A DNA stretch of 64,000 bases, from the NCBI RefSeq assembly GCF_016629565.1, contig NZ_AP023057.1:496001-560000 (forward strand), read 5' to 3'. The stretch's first letter is position 1. The number at the start of each line of letters is the position of its first letter. A program made the translations under genes and the position numbers. The stretch comes from Nitratiruptor sp. YY08-10 (GTDB lineage: Bacteria; Campylobacterota; Campylobacteria; Campylobacterales; Nitratiruptoraceae). Below the pieces are notes generated by a model. That model ran no database searches and had not been told where the DNA came from. It saw nothing but the letters and a program-made list of their open reading frames with translations. This document shows positions 36,450-45,361 of the stretch, piece after piece.

Positions 36450-37573
36450 ATACCATAATCGATTACATCTCCTTCAAGGGTATGCAAAAATGCCTCAATA
36501 CTATCAATTTGTTCTTTGTTTAATTCCAATCCTCTTTGGTATTTTCCCATTATCCGAATAGCCTCTTTGAGGTTTTTGACGGTGCCATTGTGAAAATAGG
36601 GGGCTGTTTTGGTGATATTGCGCAAGATTGGTACTTTAAAATATTTGGCACTGTTTTTTCCGTAGTAATGACCAATGTCTGGAAACGGGTAGGGATCGTA
36701 CGAGATATTTGTATCAAAACGCAACTCTTTGAAATAGTATTTGTTGTTATAAAAACCGAAAACCGGATAGATTGGGTTATGATATTCGATAATTGGAAAT
36801 TTTTGTATTATCTGTCCGCCAATGCTGCGTCCCATATGGCAGGCTTTGCAGCCGATATTGATAAAAAGTTTTAATCCTTTTTGCTCTTTTGGAGTCAACG
36901 CACTTAAATTGCCATCAAGAAAATCATCAAACCGCCCTCGTGTAAGAAGCGTTCGTTCATACGCTCCTATTGCTTTTGTAATTTGATCAAATGTAATAGT
37001 GCCTTTGCCAAAAACCTCTGTAAACATCTTGCGGTAAGATGGATTTTGTCGTACTCGTTCCACCACATCTTTTGGCGTCATTGCCATTTCAAAAGGTGCT
37101 TGCAAAGGACCCTTTGCCTGTTCTTCTACACTTTTTGCTCTTCCATCCCAAAATTGAAACTTTTGAAGGGCGGCATTGAGAACAGTTGGGGAGTTGAGAT
37201 GATGAGGATTTTTTCGGTTTTTATAACCGATTGCCGTTGGCCTGTCATCATCCCCGCCTCTGTCAAGATCATGGCAACTTGCACAGCTGATAGTTCGATC
37301 TTTGGAGAGACTTGGATCGAAAAAGAGCATCTTTCCAAGAAGAATTTTTTCTTTCGTAAGTCTATTAGATGGTGTATCGAGAAGTTTTAAAAGTTCATCG
37401 AAATTTTTTGGATTGGATTGAAATCCAGCAGAAATTGCCAATTGCCGAAGCTGTTGAGGAGATATTTGCTGTGCGGGTGCATGAAGTGTAACATAGGTGT
37501 TAACTTTTCCTAAAATATAGGGAGTAGTAATTATAAGAAGTGGCAAAACAATAAGAATAAATATTTTTTTCAT
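36446..37573 (-). CDS. Di-heme cytochrome c peroxidase (MauG/CcpA family)
   Basis: This 375-residue protein has an N-terminal signal/anchor (1-22) and two heme-c sites, CASCH (97-101) and CKACH (242-246), with the peroxidase motifs SPTVLNAALQKFQFWDGRA and MAMTPKDVVERV between them and the C-terminal PYFHNGTVKNLKEAI. It reduces hydrogen peroxide in the periplasm using electrons from cytochrome c. The N-terminus looks uncleaved, so it may stay membrane-anchored. Its 3' end overlaps the convergent YrdC-domain gene by 4 nt. Confidence 0.94.
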   Translation of the reverse strand: MKKIFILIVLPLLIITTPYILGKVNTYVTLHAPAQQISPQQLRQLAISAGFQSNPKNFDELLKLLDTPSNRLTKEKILLGKMLFFDPSLSKDRTISCASCHDLDRGGDDDRPTAIGYKNRKNPHHLNSPTVLNAALQKFQFWDGRAKSVEEQAKGPLQAPFEMAMTPKDVVERVRQNPSYRKMFTEVFGKGTITFDQITKAIGAYERTLLTRGRFDDFLDGNLSALTPKEQKGLKLFINIGCKACHMGRSIGGQIIQKFPIIEYHNPIYPVFGFYNNKYYFKELRFDTNISYDPYPFPDIGHYYGKNSAKYFKVPILRNITKTAPYFHNGTVKNLKEAIRIMGKYQRGLELNKEQIDSIEAFLHTLEGDVIDYGI

Positions 37574-37633
37574 AATAAACTTTCATATTCGGATAACTTC
37601 ATAAGAAAGTATATGAATTATATGGAAATTTCT

Positions 37634-38101
37634 TCATTGACCTGTATCAATTGTTGATGGGTCTTCGTCTCGATGTGGTTTCCAGCATTCATTAAAAAAT
37701 TTCTGTTCATTTTCCAAAAATTCGTTCTTGCATGAAGCTATGATTGTTTGTGCCCATTGTTCGATTTTTCGACCAATCTCTTCCCCAAATTTCATAAAAA
37801 CTGCTTTTTTGTAGTCCTCGCTGGTATAGGTTTTGTTCCCGACAAAGGGGAGACCGTGAAATGCTTGTAGTTTGAAGATTGCGAAAGTTTTTTCGTCAAG
37901 GTTTTCTGGAGCTTGTTTAAGTTTTTTCGTTATATATTCCACCTCTTGCTCTTTGCGGCGTCGATAGGAGAGATTTTTGAAAATGGCATATTTTGTGGCT
38001 TGTGCGATGCCTATCGCTTCGGCCATCTCTTCATCGAAACCAAGTGCAAGTGCTCTATATTTTTGCAGTGCAGCCATTTTGGGAAAGCGGTTGATAAACA
38101 C
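37634..38101 (-). CDS. Hypothetical protein co-transcribed with the PAS energy sensor
   Basis: This 155-residue protein starts at a GTG sharing one base with the stop of the PAS gene (TAGTG). It is charged and helical (MAALQKYRALALGFDEEMAEAIG at the N-terminus, broken here by position 20-23 of that helix; FKLQAFHGLPFVGNK in the middle; a Cys/Trp-containing tail FFNECWKPHRDE). No signal peptide or membrane segment is seen. I do not recognise the family. Coupling to a CetB/Aer-like PAS protein suggests a role in redox sensing or taxis, but this is inference. Confidence 0.65.
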   Translation of the reverse strand: MFINRFPKMAALQKYRALALGFDEEMAEAIGIAQATKYAIFKNLSYRRRKEQEVEYITKKLKQAPENLDEKTFAIFKLQAFHGLPFVGNKTYTSEDYKKAVFMKFGEEIGRKIEQWAQTIIASCKNEFLENEQKFFNECWKPHRDEDPSTIDTGQ

Positions 38102-38559
38102 TACTCTTCCTGAGCTTTCATCTCTTTGTATTGTTCTATTACACGTTCTACCATTTTTCTATCCGGAACTTTTCGGCCGGCGATGTAACCAGTGATATTG
38201 CCTTTGTCGTCAAATTTTGGTTTAATCCAGACGACAACCCAGTAGTACTTCCCGTCTTTTCTCATATTTTTGACATAACCTTCCCAGTACTCGCCGCGTT
38301 TGATCGTATTCCACAAATCCTCAAAAGCGGCGCTTGGCATATCGGGATGGCGGTTGATATTATGCGGAGAGCCGATGAGTTCCTCTTTGGTATATCCAGT
38401 CATTTCGCGAAATTTTCTATTTGCATAGGTAATGATGCCTGCGGTGTCTGTTTCTGTGATCATCACACCACCATCAAACGGTACCTCTTCATCTACGGGA
38501 TCTGGTTTTATAATCTCTTGTCCGGTGATAAGATTTTTTATTTTTTTCTTATATCCCAT
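38101..38559 (-). CDS. CetB/Aer-type PAS-domain energy-taxis sensor
   Basis: This 152-residue protein consists almost only of a PAS domain. The signature EMTGYTKEELIGSPHNINRH then DMPSAAFEDLW, with GYVKNMRKDGKYYWVVVWIKP, matches the FAD-binding PAS of Aer and the stand-alone Campylobacter CetB. CetB works with the membrane transducer CetA; no CetA-like gene is in the window. It probably senses redox or electron-transport state through bound FAD. Divergent from metH across a 117-bp gap. Confidence 0.85.
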   Translation of the reverse strand: MGYKKKIKNLITGQEIIKPDPVDEEVPFDGGVMITETDTAGIITYANRKFREMTGYTKEELIGSPHNINRHPDMPSAAFEDLWNTIKRGEYWEGYVKNMRKDGKYYWVVVWIKPKFDDKGNITGYIAGRKVPDRKMVERVIEQYKEMKAQEE

Positions 38560-38676
38560 TACAAACAGTCCTTTATATTACTTTTTATTATTATTTATAT
38601 TATAAAGTAAAAATAGTAAAATCGCAATAGAGTATTGAAAAAGATATAATTAGAAAAACATTTATCGAGGGGAACG
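38560..38676. promoter_or_regulatory. Divergent cetB-like / metH intergenic region
   Basis: This 117-bp AT-rich gap holds an inverted repeat TTACTTT (38578-38584) / AAAGTAA (38604-38610) and a TATAAT at 38645-38650 facing metH. There is no recognisable -35 at 17 bp. The gap is too short for, and does not resemble, a cobalamin riboswitch. The inverted repeat could be an operator for either gene. Confidence 0.45.
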
Positions 38677-41600
38677 TTGATCAAAAAACTACTCACAGAA
38701 AAAATACTTATCATAGACGGTGCAATGGGAACACAGCTTCAGGTGAAGACAAAAGAGATACCGCCTGAAGCATGGCAAGGCAAAGAGGGATGCAATGAGC
38801 TTTTGAATAGGACTGCACCTGAGGTTATTAGGTCAATCCATGAAGCATATGCCAAAGTAGGTGCCGACATCATTAAAACAAATACGTTCGGCTCAATGCC
38901 CTGGGTTTTGGAAGAATATGGTTTAGCCAGCGAAGCGTATGATTTGACAAAGCGAGGGTGTGAGCTAGTCAAAGAGGTTTGCATAGCGTATAGTACGTCG
39001 GAAAAACCGCGTTTCGTAGCCTGCTCTTTGGGTCCCGGAACAAAACTGCCAAGTCTTGGGCATATCGATTATGATGCAATGTATACAGGATACTCGGAAG
39101 CCGCACGTGGAGCCAAAGATGGAGGAGCAGATCTTTTCTTGCTTGAGACGTGTCAAGACCCTTTGCAGATCAAAGCGGCAATCCATGCTTGTCAAGATAC
39201 AGCTCCCCAAATTCCCATTATGGTAAGTGTTACCATTGAGCAAAACGGTACGATGCTTATCGGTACCGATGCGGCAACGATTGCGACTATTTTAGAACCG
39301 TTTGACATCATTTCTTTGGGATTTAACTGTGGAACCGGTCCTGATATGGTGGAAAAACATGTAAGAGTGCTCAGTGAAGTGTGGGATAGACCTATCAGTA
39401 TCCATGCCAATGCTGGGCTTCCTCAAAACAGAGGCGGCTATACCTACTATCCTATGGGACCAAAAGAGTTTACAGAGCTTGAAGCCAAATTTACTTCCAT
39501 TGATGGTGTGGCGCTGCTTGGCGGATGCTGTGGAACCACACCGCAACATATTAAAGCTTTGGTAGATGCGGTTGAAGGCAAAAAGCCCCTTCCTCCGAAA
39601 GGAAAGCAGTCAAGAAGCATTGCAAGTCTCTTTGAAGCTCGTACACTCATGCAAAATCCTCCTCCCTTTTTGATGGGTGAGCGAAGTAATGCAACAGGAA
39701 GCAAAGCTTTTAGAGAACTTTTACTAAAAAGCGATTATGAAGGGACTTTGAGTGTCGCTCAGCAGCAGGTGCGCAGTGGAGCCCATGGTATTGATGTAAG
39801 TGTCGGGTTTGCAGGGCGTGATGAGACAAAAGATATGAAAGAAGTCATCAAGCTCTACAATGAAAAGATCCCGATTCCTCTCATGCCGGACTCCACGCAA
39901 GTTCCAGCTATAGAAACAGCTCTCAAGCATATTGGCGGACGTCCGATTATCAACTCAGCCAACCTCGAAGATGGGATAGAGAAGTTTGACAAGATCTGTT
40001 CATTGGCAAAGCGCTATGGTGCGGCATTGGTACTGTTGGCAATCGATGAAGAGGGAATGGCAAAGACAAAAGAGAAAAAATTGGCGGTTGCTGAGCGTAT
40101 GTATGAAAGAGCTGTAAATCTGCATGGCCTCAATCCTGGTGATCTTGTTTTTGATCTTTTAACCTTTACTGTCGGAAGTGGGGATGAGGAGTATTACACA
40201 GCTGCCATAGAGACTATTGAAGCGATCAGGGAGCTTAGAAAACGCCATCCAGAGGTGGGAGCCGTTTTAGGGGTATCCAATATCAGTTTTGGTCTTGAAA
40301 AGCATGCAAGGGAGTATCTTAATAGTGTCTTTTTGCATCACTGCGTTGAAGCTGGTTTAACGATGGCGATCGTCAATGTCAAAAATCTCATTCCATACCA
40401 TAAAATCAGCGAAGAGGATCGAAAAATATGCGAAGATCTGCTCTTTAACAGGCGCGAAAATGGCGATCCACTCTTTGCTTTCATTGAGCACTTCAGTAAA
40501 GCAGAAAAAAAAGAGGCTGCAAGTGATGATGAACTGAGCAAACTCCCACTTGAAGAGCAAATCCACAAACTTCTTATCGATGGGGACAAAGATCGGATGA
40601 TGCCACTGCTTGAAAAAGCCAAAGATCGCATTAATCCAGAAAAGATTATCAATGAAATTTTGATCGGAGCAATGAAAGAGGTGGGAGATCTTTTTGGTAG
40701 CGGACAGATGCAGCTGCCATTTGTACTGCAAAGTGCAGAGGTGATGAAAGCAGCAGTAGATTATCTCAACCAGTTTTTGCCAAAAACCGATAAGCAGTCC
40801 CAGACTACTCTCATTTTGGGAACTGTCAAAGGGGATGTGCACGATGTTGGCAAAAACCTTGTGGATATATTGCTGACCAATAACGGCTTTAAAGTTGTCA
40901 ATCTTGGTATCAAAGTGGAGCTTGAAGAGTTTATCAAAGCCTATAAAGAGCATAATGCCCAGGCAATCGGAATGAGTGGACTGCTGGTTAAATCCACGCA
41001 AGTGATGTTGGAAAATCTCAAAGAGATGAAGCAAAAAGGAATTGATGCGCCTGTGCTTTTAGGCGGGGCTGCGCTGACAAAGAAGTTTGTGGATGAGTTT
41101 TGTCGTCCGGCCTATGATGGACCTATCTTTTATTGCCGCGATGCTTTTGATGGGATTGTGGCGATGAGCAGAATCGAAGAGGGAAACTTTGATACAAAAC
41201 TTGGAAGTGACAAGGATGAAGAGGAGATTGCTGAGGTTAAACCAAAAGAAGAGATAAAGATCGATCCGGCAAATATCATTTTGCCAAAACCAGCCCCTGT
41301 ACCTACCCCACCATTTTGGGGTAGAAAGATACTTGAGATTGACCCCGATATCGCCTATGAGTGGATCAACAAAAGGCTTCTTTTTAAACAGCGCTGGGGA
41401 TATAAATCAAAAGGTCTGAGCAAAGAGGAGTATCAAAAGCAATTGGATGAAAAGGTGATTCCAGCTTTTAACAGATTAAGAAGCGAGCTGGGAGACATAT
41501 TTGAGCCAACAATTCTCTATGGCTATTGGCCTACAAGAGCTGTAGAGAATGAGCTCTATGTTTTTGGAGAGGAGTTTGGCTGGCAAAGAGATGAGGATGC

Positions 41601-42123
41601 CAATCGTGAACCGATAGAGAATATCATCGGTGATGCGATCGAGATTTTCACCTTTCCAAGGCAGTCTAAACCGCCTCATAGATGCATCGCAGACTATTTT
41701 CACAATGACCAAATGGATGTGAGTGCATTTACTTGTGTGAGTGCTGGAAGCAAGTTTAGTGAGTATGAAGGGGAGCTTTTTAAAGCTGGAAAATATCATG
41801 AGTATCATTTGGTGCATGGTCTCAGTGTCGAGCTTGCCGAGGCATTGGCTGAGATTGCTCATAAGCAGATACGCATAGAGCTTGGGATTTTACGCAATGA
41901 AAAACCGGATTTGCGTGATGTAAAGATGGTAGGTTATCAAGGAGCCAGATACTCACCGGGTTATCCGGCTTGTCCTGATCTTGAGCTCAACCGCCATATC
42001 TTCAACCTCTTAAAACCAGAAGAGTTTGGCATTGAATTGAGTGAGACTTATCAGATTCATCCAGAGCAGTCGACTTGTGCGATAGTGGTACATCATCCAG
42101 AGGCAAGATATTTTAATATTTAG
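38677..42123 (+). CDS. metH: Cobalamin-dependent methionine synthase, full length
   Basis: This 1148-residue protein starts at TTG behind GAGGGG. Domains in order: homocysteine-binding (1-310) with zinc ligands C218 (GFNCGTG) and C284/C285 (LGGCCGTTPQH); pterin-binding (about 325-600; GERSNATGSKAFRELL); cobalamin cap (about 620-700); cobalamin-binding with axial H722 in GDVHDVGKN and the following MSGLLVKS; and the activation domain (about 880-1148; RIELGIL, RYSPGYPACPD). It methylates homocysteine from methyltetrahydrofolate. The B12-uptake genes downstream match its cofactor need. A strong terminator overlaps its stop. Confidence 0.98.
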   Translation: MIKKLLTEKILIIDGAMGTQLQVKTKEIPPEAWQGKEGCNELLNRTAPEVIRSIHEAYAKVGADIIKTNTFGSMPWVLEEYGLASEAYDLTKRGCELVKEVCIAYSTSEKPRFVACSLGPGTKLPSLGHIDYDAMYTGYSEAARGAKDGGADLFLLETCQDPLQIKAAIHACQDTAPQIPIMVSVTIEQNGTMLIGTDAATIATILEPFDIISLGFNCGTGPDMVEKHVRVLSEVWDRPISIHANAGLPQNRGGYTYYPMGPKEFTELEAKFTSIDGVALLGGCCGTTPQHIKALVDAVEGKKPLPPKGKQSRSIASLFEARTLMQNPPPFLMGERSNATGSKAFRELLLKSDYEGTLSVAQQQVRSGAHGIDVSVGFAGRDETKDMKEVIKLYNEKIPIPLMPDSTQVPAIETALKHIGGRPIINSANLEDGIEKFDKICSLAKRYGAALVLLAIDEEGMAKTKEKKLAVAERMYERAVNLHGLNPGDLVFDLLTFTVGSGDEEYYTAAIETIEAIRELRKRHPEVGAVLGVSNISFGLEKHAREYLNSVFLHHCVEAGLTMAIVNVKNLIPYHKISEEDRKICEDLLFNRRENGDPLFAFIEHFSKAEKKEAASDDELSKLPLEEQIHKLLIDGDKDRMMPLLEKAKDRINPEKIINEILIGAMKEVGDLFGSGQMQLPFVLQSAEVMKAAVDYLNQFLPKTDKQSQTTLILGTVKGDVHDVGKNLVDILLTNNGFKVVNLGIKVELEEFIKAYKEHNAQAIGMSGLLVKSTQVMLENLKEMKQKGIDAPVLLGGAALTKKFVDEFCRPAYDGPIFYCRDAFDGIVAMSRIEEGNFDTKLGSDKDEEEIAEVKPKEEIKIDPANIILPKPAPVPTPPFWGRKILEIDPDIAYEWINKRLLFKQRWGYKSKGLSKEEYQKQLDEKVIPAFNRLRSELGDIFEPTILYGYWPTRAVENELYVFGEEFGWQRDEDANREPIENIIGDAIEIFTFPRQSKPPHRCIADYFHNDQMDVSAFTCVSAGSKFSEYEGELFKAGKYHEYHLVHGLSVELAEALAEIAHKQIRIELGILRNEKPDLRDVKMVGYQGARYSPGYPACPDLELNRHIFNLLKPEEFGIELSETYQIHPEQSTCAIVVHHPEARYFNI

Positions 42124-42308
42124 ATGTCATGATATTTCATGGCATCTTTTTTTTTGTGGCGTTCTTTCCATGTTTTTTTGATGTTCCAAAACATTAGGCC
42201 TCCAAAAAGAAGGGCAATACAGGCATACATAAGAGCTGAAATATACTCTTTTTGCATGAGTGCCCAAATAGTAAGAATGAGAAAGAAAATAGTAAGGATA
42301 AGACACAT
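42120..42308 (-). CDS. Putative small two-helix membrane protein
   Basis: This 62-residue frame has two hydrophobic helices (about 2-17 and 24-43) and a basic tail (KKTWKERHKKK), the positive-inside pattern of a hairpin membrane protein. Upstream is only an A-rich stretch, with no clear ribosome site, and its last codons lie inside the metH terminator, which serves the other strand. I do not recognise a family. It may be real but is weakly supported. Confidence 0.45.
   Translation of the reverse strand: MCLILTIFFLILTIWALMQKEYISALMYACIALLFGGLMFWNIKKTWKERHKKKDAMKYHDI
42122..42155 (+). terminator. Rho-independent terminator of metH
   Basis: AGATGTCATGA (42122-42132) pairs with TCATGGCATCT (42137-42147) over 11 bp with one G-T pair and a 4-nt loop, followed by eight T residues. 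It begins inside the metH stop codon. This is the clearest intrinsic terminator in the window. Confidence 0.93.
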
Positions 42309-42362
42309 TTTTTTTTCTTTTGTAAAAAATTTGATAAAAGATATAGTAGCAAAAAGGAGTTA

Positions 42363-42977
42363 ATGATGAGAAAAATAGTATATGTTGTTTTATTGGCAAG
42401 TCTTTTATTTGCTAAATGTGATCATTTTCAAAAAGTTGTTAAGGTGGATTTTGACAACGTGCGAAAAGGTGAAATTCCTGTTGGTTGGATTGTAAGTTGT
42501 AGTGGTAAATCGTTTCCTGGAATTTGGGAAGTAGATGAGAATAAGAGGCTTTTTATCAAATATCCGCGAGGAAATAAGGCACATGAGAAAAATATTTTTT
42601 TTACAAAAGATGCATACTTTACCAATGGTATTTGCCAAGCAAAGTTATTGAGTAAAAAAAATGCTGGAGTGGTTTTTCGAGCAAGAGATCGTAAAAACTA
42701 TTATGCAGTAAGTATCGATTTCAAACACAAAAAACTTATTGTAGAAGAGGTAGAAAACAAGAAGCCAAAGTTATTATTGACAAAAGATCTTACTTTCAAT
42801 ACTCCTCCAAAAATCTTGCAAGTTGCTTATTGTAATGATAACGCAACTATTTATATAGATAATAAAGAGATAGCAAAGCTCTCTCACCTGAAAAAAAGAG
42901 CAGGTGGGGTAGGTGTTATGGCTTCTGGTAATTCACAAGCTTTTTTTGATGATATTGTTATTAAAGTTGCTCAATGA
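42363..42977 (+). CDS. Exported LamG/DUF1080-like protein, unknown function
   Basis: The start follows AGGAGTT; two in-frame ATGs adjoin. About 204 residues with a signal peptide ending LLFAK(C) - residue 19-20 of MMRKIVYVVLLASLLFAKC - so a lipoprotein is possible, though the lipobox is poor. The mature part is beta-rich: GVVFRARDRKNYYAVSIDF, ATIYIDNKEIAKL and the closing GGVGVMASGNSQAFFDDIVI. This is typical of concanavalin-like/3-keto-disaccharide-hydrolase-type sandwich domains. It overlaps the adenosyltransferase gene by ATGA, so it probably belongs to the cobalamin unit. Its role there is unknown. Confidence 0.75.
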   Translation: MMRKIVYVVLLASLLFAKCDHFQKVVKVDFDNVRKGEIPVGWIVSCSGKSFPGIWEVDENKRLFIKYPRGNKAHEKNIFFTKDAYFTNGICQAKLLSKKNAGVVFRARDRKNYYAVSIDFKHKKLIVEEVENKKPKLLLTKDLTFNTPPKILQVAYCNDNATIYIDNKEIAKLSHLKKRAGGVGVMASGNSQAFFDDIVIKVAQ

Positions 42978-43474
42978 TTCATATCTATACCGGAGATGGG
43001 AAAGGAAAAACGACTGCGGCGATCGGTCTTGCTGTACGAGCTTTGGGTGCAGGAATGCGGGTGGCTTTTTTCCAGTTTATGAAAGCTTGGGAAGAGAGTG
43101 AACTGATAGTTTTGCAAAATTTTGACAATATCATCATTGATAGAAGCTGGGATGGCCGCTTTATCAAAGAAAAGGCCAGCGATCATCAAAAAAAGATGGT
43201 GTTTCATCAGTTTCATCGGGCAAAAAAAACTCTGCAGATGCCTTTTGATCTGATTATTTTGGATGAAATTATTGTAGCGATGCATTTTGGTCTATTACGT
43301 GAAGAGGATATTCTTGCATTGATGCAAAGTTGTCCCAAAAACAAAGAGCTTGTACTGACAGGCCAAAAAGCGACACAAAAGCTGATTGACAAAGCGGACC
43401 TTGTTACAGAGATGAAAAAGATAAAACACTATTTTGATCGAGGTTTGATGGCAAGAAAAGGAATAGAATTTTGA
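42974..43474 (+). CDS. cobA: Cob(I)alamin/corrinoid adenosyltransferase (CobA/BtuR type)
   Basis: This 166-residue protein begins MIHIYTGDGKGKTTAAIGL, whose P-loop GDGKGKTT (7-14) is the CobA hallmark, followed by FFQFMKAWEESE, ILDEIIVAMHFGLL and VLTGQKATQKLIDKADLVTEM. It transfers adenosyl from ATP to the cobalt of corrinoids in the cytoplasm. It sits between an exported protein and a BtuB-like receptor, which fits salvage of imported B12. Confidence 0.95.
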   Translation: MIHIYTGDGKGKTTAAIGLAVRALGAGMRVAFFQFMKAWEESELIVLQNFDNIIIDRSWDGRFIKEKASDHQKKMVFHQFHRAKKTLQMPFDLIILDEIIVAMHFGLLREEDILALMQSCPKNKELVLTGQKATQKLIDKADLVTEMKKIKHYFDRGLMARKGIEF

Positions 43475-43510
43475 TAGACTACTGTTTTTAAAATTTTTCA
43501 AGGAGTTGTT

Positions 43511-45361
43511 ATGGCAAAAGGTTTCAAAAGATGGTACTTCTCTTTGGCCGCAATCGCTGCGACCGTTTCTGTTGTCACACTAAATGCCCAAGCGGCGAGA
43601 GTCGAATCCATTGAGAAGATAGTGGTGAGTGCAAACAAAGATACGCAGGCCCTTGAAGATGTGACGGACGACGTTACCGTTGTGACTGCTGAAGAGATTG
43701 AAGAGCTTGGTGTTCAGACCCTCCCTGAACTTCTAAAAGAGATACAGGGGCTTGATATTGTACAAACCGGCGGTTTTGGTCAGCCGACTTCGCTCTATCT
43801 GCAAGGTTTAAATCCGGACAAAACGCTCATTCTCATCGATGGAATCCGCTTTAACGATCCAACTGGTCTCAATGGCGGACAGCTTGAACTCATCGATCTA
43901 TCCCAAATCCAACGTGTTGAAATTATTCGAGGTCCTCAAAGTGGCGTCTGGGGAGCAGATGCGATGGGAGGCGTGATAAATATAGTGACAAAGAGTGCAC
44001 AAAAAGGTACCCATGGCGGATGGAGCATGGAAGGGGGCAACTACTCCACCTTTGATGGAAATATCAATCTTTTCAAAGGATTTGAAAAAGGCTATTTTGG
44101 TGTGGCATTGTCCAAATACCAAACACAAGGATTCAGTGCCTATAGCGCCAAAAGAGGAGAACCGCTCTATGGAGTAAAGGCGAGCGATCTTCCTTTAGAA
44201 GATGACGGATACGAAAACCGAAAAATTCAGTTAAAGAGTGGCTGGGAAATGTATGGTGCAAAACTCTTTGCAAACTTTATCAAAATCGATGCGACAGTCC
44301 ATTATGATGGATTTGGATCAGATGCGCCAGATGGTCCTTATACTGTCAATGTCATCAATGATACGCTTTTTCAAGCTGGCTTAGAAAAAAGTATCGAATC
44401 GCATATATTGAAGCTGCAATACTCCTATTCTGGTTTTAAACGATCTCAATATGGAGGCTATGAAGGGAGTATCCGTGAGCTTGAGATAAGAGACCGTTTT
44501 AGACTCAATTCCATGACGATGCAAATTGGTGGCGGGTGGCAGCGCTTTTATCAAAAAAAATCGGCCGGAACCCCTACAAATGATGGGTATCAAAACAGAT
44601 ATTTTTTTGTAACGAACACTCTGCAATGGAACAAGCTTCTTGTTAACGTTGATGCGAGATATGATAGCTATAACCGGTTTGATGATAAACTGACATATAA
44701 AGTAGGGATCAAATATCCGATTGTAAAAGATATATACATTGGAGCAAATGGAGCAACTGGTTATAAAGCCCCCTCTATTTTTCAACTCAATTACAATGCC
44801 ACGTCAAATCTCAATCCCGAGAAAAGTTTTGGATATAACTTCTTCATTGGCAACGATATGATAAAACTTACCTACTTTCACAATGCAATCAAAGATCTTA
44901 TCAGCTATATCGATCCGGATTCAGACTGGTCTACACCGAATGATTACTACTATAACGCTCCTGGAAAAAGCACTTTTAAAGGGTACACCGCGACATTTTC
45001 CAAAGATTTATTTGAGAAGTTTTATCTCAGACTAAACTATACGCATCTTGATGCGAAAGATGCCACTGGCAAGGATCTAGTAAGAAGAGCTAAAGAGAAA
45101 ATTGGATATTCACTTTCATGGTATCCAACAGAGAAACATACTGTAAACATCAATGGATATTATGTGGGTAAAAGAGAAGATGTTGATGGAACGAATATTG
45201 GAAAATACAATGTGACAAACCTTTCATTGCAGCACAATTTCGCAAAGCATATGACCGGTTTTATACGAGTAAACAACATTTTTAATCGCTTTTATCAAGA
45301 GGTGCACGGTTATGCTACTGCTGATAGAAGTTACTATATTGGCATAAGGGCGAGTTATTGA
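43511..45361 (+). CDS. btuB: TonB-dependent vitamin B12 receptor (BtuB-like)
   Basis: This 616-residue protein has a long signal peptide (to about 28, ALNAQAAR region), a TonB box-like EKIVVSANK (about 34-42), a plug with LPELLKEIQGLDIVQTGG, LYLQGLNPDKTLILIDGIRF and RVEIIRGPQSGVWGADAMGG, and a barrel ending YYIGIRASY (terminal aromatic). Length (about 590 mature) and plug sequence resemble BtuB. Placement behind the corrinoid adenosyltransferase strongly supports cobalamin as the ligand. The stop overlaps the TTG of the next gene. Confidence 0.88.
   Translation: MAKGFKRWYFSLAAIAATVSVVTLNAQAARVESIEKIVVSANKDTQALEDVTDDVTVVTAEEIEELGVQTLPELLKEIQGLDIVQTGGFGQPTSLYLQGLNPDKTLILIDGIRFNDPTGLNGGQLELIDLSQIQRVEIIRGPQSGVWGADAMGGVINIVTKSAQKGTHGGWSMEGGNYSTFDGNINLFKGFEKGYFGVALSKYQTQGFSAYSAKRGEPLYGVKASDLPLEDDGYENRKIQLKSGWEMYGAKLFANFIKIDATVHYDGFGSDAPDGPYTVNVINDTLFQAGLEKSIESHILKLQYSYSGFKRSQYGGYEGSIRELEIRDRFRLNSMTMQIGGGWQRFYQKKSAGTPTNDGYQNRYFFVTNTLQWNKLLVNVDARYDSYNRFDDKLTYKVGIKYPIVKDIYIGANGATGYKAPSIFQLNYNATSNLNPEKSFGYNFFIGNDMIKLTYFHNAIKDLISYIDPDSDWSTPNDYYYNAPGKSTFKGYTATFSKDLFEKFYLRLNYTHLDAKDATGKDLVRRAKEKIGYSLSWYPTEKHTVNINGYYVGKREDVDGTNIGKYNVTNLSLQHNFAKHMTGFIRVNNIFNRFYQEVHGYATADRSYYIGIRASY

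Noticed and set aside
38560-38676. Possible cobalamin riboswitch upstream of metH
   Set aside because: The gap is only 117 bp and AT-rich, and shows no B12-box-like conserved core.
40357-41034. 225-residue minus-strand frame within metH
   Set aside because: It is antisense to the cap and cobalamin-binding domains of metH, with no recognisable domain or start signal.
43475-43510. Possible cobalamin riboswitch upstream of the BtuB-like gene
   Set aside because: Only 36 bp separate it from the adenosyltransferase gene, far too short.
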